Below, one piece after another: positions 57,001-64,000 of a stretch of 64,000 bases of DNA. The notes under the pieces were generated by a model, which was given only the letters and a program-made list of their open reading frames with translations, did not search any database and was not told the DNA's origin. The position numbers and the translations under genes are program-made. Each line of letters opens with the position of its first letter. Position 1 is the first letter of the stretch. This DNA is from Parachlorella kessleri (Eukaryota; Chlorophyta; Trebouxiophyceae; Chlorellales; Chlorellaceae), in assembly GCA_001598975.1 (NCBI GenBank), contig BBXU01000317.1:1-64000 (forward strand), written 5' to 3'.

Positions 57001-57145
57001 GCAAGTGGCAATGCATGCCAGTCGTGCCTTAAGACTGATACCTGTTGGGATCATTGGGCTGTTTCACTTGCTTGGTATGCTGAACCAAGCCTGCACACAC
57101 ACTTATGCAGGGGGGTATGGCGGCGGCTATGGTGGCGGCTACTAG
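48049..57145 (+). CDS. RPA1: Replication protein A 70-kDa DNA-binding subunit
   Basis: Large subunit of the heterotrimeric single-strand DNA-binding protein of replication and repair. Twenty exons join in phase to 889 aa: 48049..48127, 48300..48495, 48693..48916, 49207..49287, 49555..49827, 50044..50191, 50541..50634, 51056..51133, 51473..51577, 52098..52155, 52487..52644, 53001..53146, 53454..53598, 54367..54482, 54755..54864, 55153..55238, 55663..55785, 56260..56440, 56637..56870 and 57111..57145. Order: DBD-F (1-105, LLSDGEFSHSGMLATQL), then a long Gly/Pro/Gln/Tyr-rich linker (115-300). DBD-A (from about 305: NSLNSYQNRWTIKARVTNKS) and DBD-B (VGVVESVSDWATITKRDG, LTLWGGFA) follow. DBD-C has a Cys4 zinc ribbon at Cys613, 622, 636 and 639 (CERCGHTAEPEWRY). 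After DBD-C comes an uncommon Gly/Tyr/Gln-rich tail of about 130 residues ending GGYGGGYGGGY. Intron 4 is open in frame. Confidence 0.95.
49292..49342 (+). repeat. CCAGC/CAGCGAG simple repeat in RPA1 intron 4
   Basis: Tandem GCCAGC and GCGAGCC units just after the donor, so close to the splice site that they might influence splicing. Translated in frame they give Pro/Ala/Ser/Gln repeats. Confidence 0.6.
55827..55897 (-). repeat. Dispersed repeat family 1, reverse copy in RPA1 intron 17
   Basis: On the minus strand: AACCCTGTCAGCCCAGTATA, then CTCTCGGATCGCAGTGCCTG and CCACCCTCACC. This is the best match to the 11.8-kb copy. Confidence 0.65.
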
Positions 57146-57223
57146 TGTGGCCACGAGCTGTCCGCCTGTTAAAGGGCCACAGCAGGTACTTGGTTCTAAT
57201 ACCACTCTGTCGACTTTCCTGCT

Positions 57224-57228
57224 TGTAA
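57224..57228 (+). terminator. Candidate TGTAA polyadenylation signal of RPA1
   Basis: TGTAA lies 79 bases after the RPA1 stop, a plausible distance for a green alga. Confidence 0.5.
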
Positions 57229-57539
57229 TGCCTTGTGAGTGGGGTGGTTGCTTTGATGGCCTACACAGAATCAAACCAAACATGCTGTGACGCATGTCAA
57301 GTCATGACTTGCGGTTTCCTCCGAGGGTTTAAAGTCACTCTTTTGCCTCCATGCCTCAAGTGAAGTGTGCAGTGGGGAAGAGAGGGAGGCATGAAAGTGC
57401 TGCTCGTACCCTGAAAGGGGGTCTACAGTCCTCAACGTCAGTGAAAGGATACTACAAGTTCACCCCGCCATTCGAGCAAGACCTATCTCGGGGAAATAAC
57501 CACTGGCCCAGAACTCAGGCAAGTCTCAAGCACGTTCTG

Positions 57540-57696
57540 CCTGCAGCCCTGTCAGTCCAGCCCAGCTTTCACTCCCTGTTCATACTATACCTGCTACCCA
57601 TACCAAGGACAATAGAGCGTACCTCCATGAAGCCTTTCAGCCCAGTTTACCTCCTGTCCTCCTCTGATCGTGCCTGCCACCCTTAATCAAACACAC
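57540..57696 (+). repeat. Dispersed repeat family 1, tandem partial plus full copy
   Basis: A first half-copy starts at GCAGCCCTGTCAGTCCAGCC. A fuller one ends CTCTGATCGTGCCTGCCACC and CTTAATCAAACACA. Confidence 0.55.
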
Positions 57697-58149
57697 TTTC
57701 GCTTTTTCTAGGCACACTTCACAGTAGGGCCCGTTTCAGAGGCCTATGGTTCCTCATGTTATGTGATATGTATCTTACACCCACCTAAACGCTAGCCCAG
57801 AATAGATAGAAAGCAAATGCCCGTGCTTGCAGCATGCTGCCTTGACACGGCGGGACCATGGGCGCCAGCTTTTCGTCAGTTTTAACACACTCAAACTGTA
57901 AGGGTTATCTGTTTCAGCTGCTCGCACAGCCTTCAAACCTCCGCTTATCCGCCCTCAAGCCGAGCCAGGTAGGCGCGCCCTAGCTAGTTGGTCCTCGAAG
58001 TTGGTGTCGGAAGGCCGGAGTGTGGACGTTGGAGACGAGGATCACGATAGGCCTACTTCTGCCCCGTAGCGAGGTCTGACCACCTGCTGTAAAACTCCGC
58101 GATACCGTCGCTGACTAGGCTGGTTGGGGTGTGTGAATGCAGAGCCACG

Positions 58150-59083
58150 ATGCCCTGCCCCTGCACAGGCAAAGAGCAGTGTGAATGCGGCGCTGGCTGC
58201 AAGTAAGTGTGCACGTTTTAGAGCAGTCGTTGCTGCGTTCATGATGCCACACCTTAACCTCGTCATGCTCACTCGGTATACGCCTTGCCTGGGCGTGGGG
58301 AAGCGCACTATGGCAGCAGTTTGACGGCACTCGAGGACTCATAAGGGCTTGTAGCCAGACTGTGGGAGACACCTCGGTATAGTTGGCCAGTTTGGCAGAA
58401 TGTGATTGTAGCACCTAAGAAGGGTTTTCCTGCCTGCTTGGTTACAGGTGCGCTGCCCAGTGTGGGTGCCCCAAGTGTAAGGACGGCTGTAACTGTAAGG
58501 ACAACTGCGACTGTGACAAGTCGGTGAGTCTGGCAGCTCCGCTACAGCATGCCGGCTAGCGGAACTTACAGCGGCGCGCGAGTGCCCTGGGCGGTCTAGG
58601 CGGTTAAGCGCAACCCCGTGATATAGTGCTGGATGTGTGCCCTGGGAAAAGGCAGCAGTCTGCTACGGATGGCAATTCTCGCGAACACATGATGTTAGGT
58701 TATGAGGTGTCGGTGTGGCACGTCTCTACAACCTTCCCTCATATAGGGTACTCTCCCAGCTTGGTGTGTGTGGTGTTGAGAGGGGCAGCAGAGGCACTTC
58801 GATCTCCTGGATTAGGGGTAGCGACCTTGGGCCAGTGTACTGTGCTCCTGACCAACTGGTTGTTGGCGGGGCAGGTTAGGTTGGACAAGATTAGGAAGCC
58901 GGGACACTTTGTATGCAAGTTTTGGCACAAGGCTGCGAGGAGTTGAGCCCCTTGACCTCGCTCTAAGACAAGGGTGCTACTCATGGTGGCAGGACGAGAC
59001 GTTATTGCCAGGGCTGGAGGCAAGTTTGCTCCTGAGTGTTGCCTGCATGGGCTGTGGTGCAGGTCTGCAAGTGCTGCAAGTGA
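58150..59083 (+). CDS. Metallothionein, 49 aa
   Basis: Small Cys-rich metal-binding protein (Cu, Zn or Cd). Three exons join in phase: 58150..58202, 58448..58523 and 59063..59083. The product has 16 Cys in 49 residues, mostly C-x-C: CPCTGKEQCECGAGC, then CGCPKCKDGCNC, CDCD and a CKCC end. No aromatic residues or His are present. Codon phase across both junctions (AA|G at the first, phase 0 at the second) supports the model. The third exon codes for only six residues and lies 539 bases downstream. A TGTAA sits about 310 bases past the stop. Cytosolic metal buffering is the usual role; metal preference cannot be read from sequence. Confidence 0.85.
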
Positions 59084-60453
59084 GTGAGGCCCTTCCCTCG
59101 CACGCCAACCCTGCCAGCCTTCAGGCTGCGGGAGGCCTGTAGCGAAGCCCTACCAACACTTGTGTCTGAGCAAGCACATCAAGCAGCCCCCGTCCCGCCT
59201 TTTGTTCTGGTCACCTTCTGCCTGTGCGCGCCTGGAAGAGTATGTATGTGAGCGTGCTGCTGTTTAAACTGCAAGCATGCAGCTTGTAGCTCAGATAGGA
59301 GTGCCCGAGGCCGCAACATGCGCAGTGTGTGTTTTGTGCATTGAGAAGGTGCAGTGATACATTGCTCTCAAAGTGGCCATGTGTAAAGTGGGCTGGCGTG
59401 CGCTGCAAGCTGTCCTACCAAATTGGCAGGAGGCACAAACCAAGCTTTGACTTGACTCTGACAGTAGGGGCAGTGCTATGAAGAGGCTAAGCAACACGTT
59501 ATGCTGACAACGGAAGATGCATCACATACTTCCAACTAGAGGAAAGCCATTGGCTAACACGCTCATGAAGGCACAGCTCGAACCTTGAAGTGCATCTTTA
59601 ATGAAGCCGGTTGGCAACTCTGCCACAAACACTGACACCAAGTTGGAAATGTAGGTAAGACAACATCGTGAAGCCTTCTATGAAATGGCGCTGCGAGCAC
59701 CTTCTTTGGACGAGCAGCTAATGCAGAGAGGAAAGCGCAGCTGAAGAACATCGTTGGGTTCCTAAAGACATGCTTCATTTGTGACAAGCGTTCTTTCTCT
59801 CTCTTGTCGTAACGACCCTGCTGACCCCAACAATTTGCACTCCGGCCAAGACACTCACAGCATGCACACATAACACAACACTCGCCAAGTGGCAGGGAAA
59901 TTTTGCCAAAACTTCAGTTTAGCCATGTTGAAACGCGATGCACGCATGGCACACCTCATGAATAACACAAGACTACACCGTTCACCGAGCATAGCCGAAA
60001 CAAACAAGCATGACAAGCATTTTCAATGTCTGCCGCAACAAAAATTGGCACCTCAATTTCCAACTAAAGGCGGCCGCCCACAAGGAGTCAAATTGGCCTG
60101 CCTGCCTACCAGACAACTGCGATGACAAGATGGACATAGATGTCGCCTCCCAGCAACACCTGCACAGAATGTACCACGTGCAAAGCCAGGGCCACGCACA
60201 CACCCAAACTGGCTGGCTCTGCATGCCATGCCAAGCCACACTACCCCAGTCCAACATTCCTGAGAGAGGGCCAACAGCCTAGCACCCCCAGACAGCCAAC
60301 CATAAGAGGCATTTGGCTATTGCCGACCTGGGTGACCACGCAAACAGGCTGTCCTGTCCCTGCTCTGTCCAGCCCACCGCTCCAGCCAACCCCGAGAGGC
60401 AGAGTGGGTGTGAGCGGTGGCCCCAAGCAGGGCCGGCGCTGAGCGCCCCCCGG
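59084..60453. other. Convergent intergenic region, nothing recognised
   Basis: Between the metallothionein and the HAD gene 3' ends. A TGTAA at 59392-59396 could end the metallothionein transcript. No coding signal was seen. Confidence 0.5.
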
Positions 60454-62870
60454 TCACACTCCGTCGAGGGAGTCAAAGTAGTTGCCGGTGACCAAGCGCC
60501 GCTCCACATCAGCAAAGCTGGCCACGTCTTGGCCCCACAGCCAGGCATAGCAGCCGGCATCCCTCGCGCCAAACAGGTCATTCCTGCACCCGCACACACA
60601 GTCCACCACCCCAATTGCCGCTGTTGTTGGAGAGCCAAGGCATAAGGTCCCAGTGCTGGTGAACTGGAGGGCGAACCAAGTGCGTCCTCGGTACACAGGC
60701 GACACTATGCTGCCGTTAGTAGGTTTGTGGCATCAAGGCACAGCACGGTGTTGCCAGGGCACCGCAGAAGCTAAAGCAGAGGAGCGCTGCGAGGCAGAGG
60801 TGAAGCACAGCTGGCACATGCCAATCCGTCAGCCGTGAGGTCCCTCAGCACTCATGTCTTGATTATCCTAACCTAGCCACTTTGCCAGACAGCCAGCAGC
60901 AGTTATGGACGCTGCCATGTGCTCAGCAAACACACAATTTGCTGCACCACAAGTCACATGTCAGGGGCTGCACGCCCAGCACATCGATGGGCTAACCCTT
61001 CAACGCGAGACACCTACACCCCTCTAGGGGGAAGAATCGCGGCCGTTAACATGGCAGGCATATGCGCAACCAACTCCGGCTATAAACGCACCTTCTGTCA
61101 TCACCCACATGTACCGCCTCCTGTGGCTGCACACCCAGCAGCTCGCATGCCCGCTCAAAGATGATGGGGTTGGGCTTCTCAGCTGACAGCTGCACACACA
61201 GCTCAGCAGGAGTGGGTTGGGTATCTCCAGTGGGGGTGAAAAAGGATGACCAGGCAAGCAGGTGCCCACAAAACCATATCATGGCACAGCGGAGCATCCA
61301 CCTTCTCAAAGCGTAGGCAAGTCTTCTCTGCAAGCGATGGCTGCCAGCAGAGCCAGCATGCAAGTCGCGAGCACCTGACAATAGCAGCGAAGGGAAGCAC
61401 GCTGTAGGCTGTCAGCTTTGTTTGCAAGGTGCACGAACAAACTTCACTGTGGCTGTGTCATGGCGCTGCTGCTGCTGCTGGTGGCACTCACCTCTGCGGA
61501 GATGACCACGGCATCAAAGAGCTTGTCCACCCCTAGGTCCTTCATGATTCGCCGCAGCCGGGTGTCAAAGTTGCTCACAACAGCCGTCTTGACGCCTGCA
61601 ACCAAGGGACAGGCACCTAGGATGGGCCGCGGCCGTATCAGTCACCTCGTATCAGTGGCTTGCTTAGTGATCACCGTATGCAGTACCACTTCTTTGGCAA
61701 CACCCGCTAGGCATGCAAAAGTGGATTCGATATAGCAGGCGCAACCCTGCAGAACCTCAGCTTCCGGCAGCAATAGCCCTGGGGGACTCAAGCTCCACGC
61801 ACCCATCGCTCGAATTCGTTGGAGGCTCTCAACGGCTCCTGGGCTCAGCGTCCACGCCTCGCCACGGGCATAGTACTCGTAGATGTCCTCAAACACCCGC
61901 TCGTCCTTGCACCCCAGCGACTCCATAACAATGTGCCTCCTGCATGGCAGGAAGCCGCCAGGGCAGTTAACATATAGTTGACCTCGTGTGGGCATCAGCA
62001 GTTGCATGGCGTATGCCTTAGCTGCTTCCCTCAGACACCTCATGCAGCCCGCAGTATCATGTAACCAACCACGATGCGCAGCACGTGCTGCAAGCAAAAG
62101 ACTCAGGGCGCAGAAGCTCGCAGCCTCTTTGTGGACCAGGGCCCTGCTAAAAGTACTGCCAGCCCTCACCAGAAGGGCTTGCCATCACCCACATAGCGGA
62201 TTGTGGAGCGGCCCCAGGGCGTGTTGTAGGCCCTCCGAAAGCGCTGCAGCACCTCCCACTCAGCCATGCACACGCCAGCGGGCGCCGCATAGCGCAGGTA
62301 CACCTGCAGCAAGTACTACGCAAGTTGAATGTAACCGGCTTTTCTGAGGCGGGGTACTTCCTCCCAGTCAGCATGGCCGCGCTGCACGAGGTTACAGAGC
62401 AAAGCCCTGCGCCATGTGTGAAGCGAGACATACAACTTTAACTCTTAGTCCCACAAACATAAGGTTGGTGAGGACATGCCGTGGAGAGTTGGGCTATGGC
62501 ATCCAGGTTGGTGGAGTGCTGGGGCAGAGCTTCCTTACTCCAGGAAGCTGGCACTCAGCAGTCAGGCGCGGGGTTGGAAGAGCCGGCTTTCTGGGCACAC
62601 TGGGGGCTGCAAATGGACCAGAAACTCCTACTCTGCATATCTGATCAGAGCACATACCTGTGCAGCTGGCTCCGCGGGAGACAGCAGTGTGCCTGCTGCG
62701 TCTACCAGGAGGGCTTTGCAACGAGGTACCAGGAGCGGGCGCGCCAGCTGAGGCGCATGGTCCACCACAGCGTCCACAGCCACCGCCTGCGCGATAGACC
62801 TGTGCTGTAGTAGGCATGAGGTGCCAGAGGTGCAAGACCGCAAGGTGGCGAGCAGGCTTTGGCGTATCAT
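60454..62870 (-). CDS. HAD-superfamily hydrolase, HDHD3-like
   Basis: Haloacid-dehalogenase-like phosphohydrolase; substrate unknown. Six exons join in phase to 271 aa: 62870..62658, 62303..62170, 61939..61803, 61595..61492, 61189..61092 and 60583..60454. About 45 N-terminal residues may be an organelle-targeting peptide (MIRQSLLATLRSC). HAD motif I is LLVDAAGTLL with nucleophile Asp57; the usual second Asp (position +2) is Ala59. Motif II is VVSNFDTRL (Ser169), motif III EKPNPIIF (Lys201) and motif IV HVGDDRRND (Asp226, Asp227). The cap region contains RRAYNTPWGRSTIRYVGDG and YEYYARGEAWTLSPG. HDHD3-type members are about 250 aa, so the length fits. The missing second Asp in motif I may mean altered or no phosphatase activity; related HDHD3 proteins also vary there. 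An upstream in-frame ATG at 62957 is possible. Confidence 0.88.
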
Positions 62871-63360
62871 GACTGCCACTTCGATTGCGCCATCGGATAG
62901 ATCAGATAAGGTGACTTGAGAGTGCCAAGCGTGGAAGCTGGTAGATGGGGCTCCCACGACGCTGGCAAGTCTCGGGGATTCACGTAGATCTCCCGCCCTC
63001 CACGTGCCGTCTATTGCTTAGGCAGCTTAAGCTCCTCAGCGCAACCCTAGGACTGGCATAGCATAGCTGATGCTTAACTCCTTAGCATTTTTGCATTCCT
63101 TCTGTGCACATTGTTGTCGCATCTCCTTACTGCTAAACTCCTTGCTAGCCCAGCCTCGCACGGCACAATACACTGGTGCAGTGTAGTTTTCAGTTTGTCA
63201 CGGCCAAGCCGTATGGTGTCCAAGACAGAAACGTAGCTGCACTAGGCGAGCGGGTCTCTCGCGCATCGACTCTGCTATATCTCTGGCTTGCTTCTGCTGA
63301 ACTTATATGGCAGACCATCAAGTTGGTCAGTGGGCATGTATGTTGGCAAGATATAACTTC
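62871..63360. promoter_or_regulatory. Divergent intergenic region between the HAD gene and F-box/LRR gene C
   Basis: About 490 bases between outward-facing starts; presumably both promoters. No element was identified. Confidence 0.4.
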
Positions 63361-64000
63361 ATGTCTCCCAGACAACAACAGCGCTGGCAGCAGTCGGACT
63401 TCAGCTTACCAAACTCTCGTGGCAAGAGGACAGAGAAATTGGCCTTGGCAGACCTTCCCATAAGTTCTTTGGATGCACTGCTCTTTGTGCTCCAGGAGGA
63501 GCCATGCAGCTGGTAAGATGCTCCTGAGGTTGCTTCACCAAACCCTCGGCAGCTTCGATAGGTGCAGTGGAAGTGGCAGCCTGGATGTGAGACTCACAAC
63601 TTTCTCCGCTGCAGGACAGCAGCTGCTACCAGCTGCAAGGCACTCTACCAGGCCAGCAAAGCCACGCTGCCGCTGCCGCTGCTGAAGTGTCTCCCGCAAC
63701 AACGAGAGCCGCCAGGTCTCGCGCGCGACGCAGCAATGAGCAGTGCCCAGCGTCTCTTTGGGGGCTGTTGCAAGCTTTGGAGTTCCGACGGGGAAGGGGC
63801 GATGGCTGCTTCTGCCGCAAACTGGTTGTCAATCAAGGTTCGCTTCCCAGTGGTTGCCTGGGCGGCGTGCTGCAGGCCTTGGCAGGTCCGTTCATATTGA
63901 CTAAAGGGAGTGTTGCATGCGCGATGTGGATATTGAAACCTGCCAGTCATGTGCGGCTAGTTGCTCCATCCTGTCTCCTGCTCCGCCCTCATCCTGCTCC
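63361..64000 (+). pseudogene. F-box-like/LRR paralogue C, 5' part, apparent frameshift
   Basis: Start of a gene paralogous to F-box/LRR gene A, running off the window. Exon 1 (63361..63512) carries LALADLPISSLDALLFVLQ and ends EEPCS at a donor in the same phase as gene A. Exon 2 (from 63615 to about 63885) begins with the same SCKALYQASKATLPLPLL block. At the G5 run 63760-63764 the frame homologous to gene A changes. Downstream similarity (LQALEFRRGRGDGCF, KLVVNQGSLP, GVLQALAG) is in another frame, and one extra G would restore it. The original frame stays open to 63900, so the product might instead just diverge. An upstream ATG at 63307 is possible. The remainder is outside the window. Confidence 0.55.

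Larger units (their letters stand above)
57146..58149. other. Intergenic between RPA1 and the metallothionein
   Basis: RPA1 3' UTR and metallothionein promoter. Contains a full and a partial copy of repeat family 1. The ORF at 57351-57686 runs across the repeats and is not supported. Confidence 0.5.

Noticed and set aside
1..64000. CRISPR arrays, bacterial operons, rRNA or tRNA genes, complete transposons
   Set aside because: None seen; the spliced genes show nuclear eukaryotic DNA. tRNAs could not be excluded without a covariance search.

Overview
The window is nuclear DNA of a green alga, most likely a chlorophycean (Sphaeropleales-like). The genes are split into many short exons by GT-AG introns, with some GC-AG introns. 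The base composition is moderately GC-rich, and the gene content includes LCIB/LCIC-family proteins and a thylakoid-lumen type alpha carbonic anhydrase. I rebuilt gene models by hand from codon phase, splice sites and known family sequence. Exon junctions given below are phase-consistent unless stated. No protein or genome search was possible.

Layout. (1) 1-5.1 kb: the 5' part of an organellar release factor 1 gene (minus), the complete cytosolic ribosomal protein uS8/RPS15A gene (minus, 7 exons), and a divergent acidic hypothetical gene. (2) 6.3-15 kb: a coiled-coil hypothetical gene (minus), a MYND-finger gene that looks broken (plus), and a mitochondrial K+/H+-exchange-related membrane protein (minus, 8 exons). 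(3) 15-21 kb: two F-box/leucine-rich-repeat genes head to head. (4) 21.9-30 kb: a 16-exon transmembrane receptor-like Ser/Thr kinase (minus, 1090 aa). (5) 31.8-47 kb: a block of CO2-concentrating-mechanism type genes. It holds LCIB/LCIC-like copy A (plus), a 10-TM EamA/DMT transporter (plus), a Tat-targeted CAH3-like alpha carbonic anhydrase (minus) and LCIB/LCIC-like copy B (plus). (6) 48-57 kb: RPA1, the large subunit of replication protein A (plus, 20 exons), with unusual Gly/Tyr-rich segments. (7) 58-59 kb: a 49-aa metallothionein. (8) 60.4-62.9 kb: an HDHD3-like HAD hydrolase (minus). (9) 63.4 kb to the end: the start of another F-box/LRR paralogue, apparently frameshifted.

The most notable feature is block 5. 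Two LCIB/LCIC-family genes flank a predicted lumenal alpha carbonic anhydrase and a membrane transporter, so a set of inorganic-carbon functions is physically clustered in about 15 kb. The carbonic anhydrase and LCI copy B share a 1-kb divergent promoter region. The receptor-like kinase next door, with a duplicated ectodomain, is the second candidate for an undescribed system. Whether the kinase has any link to the carbon block is unknown.
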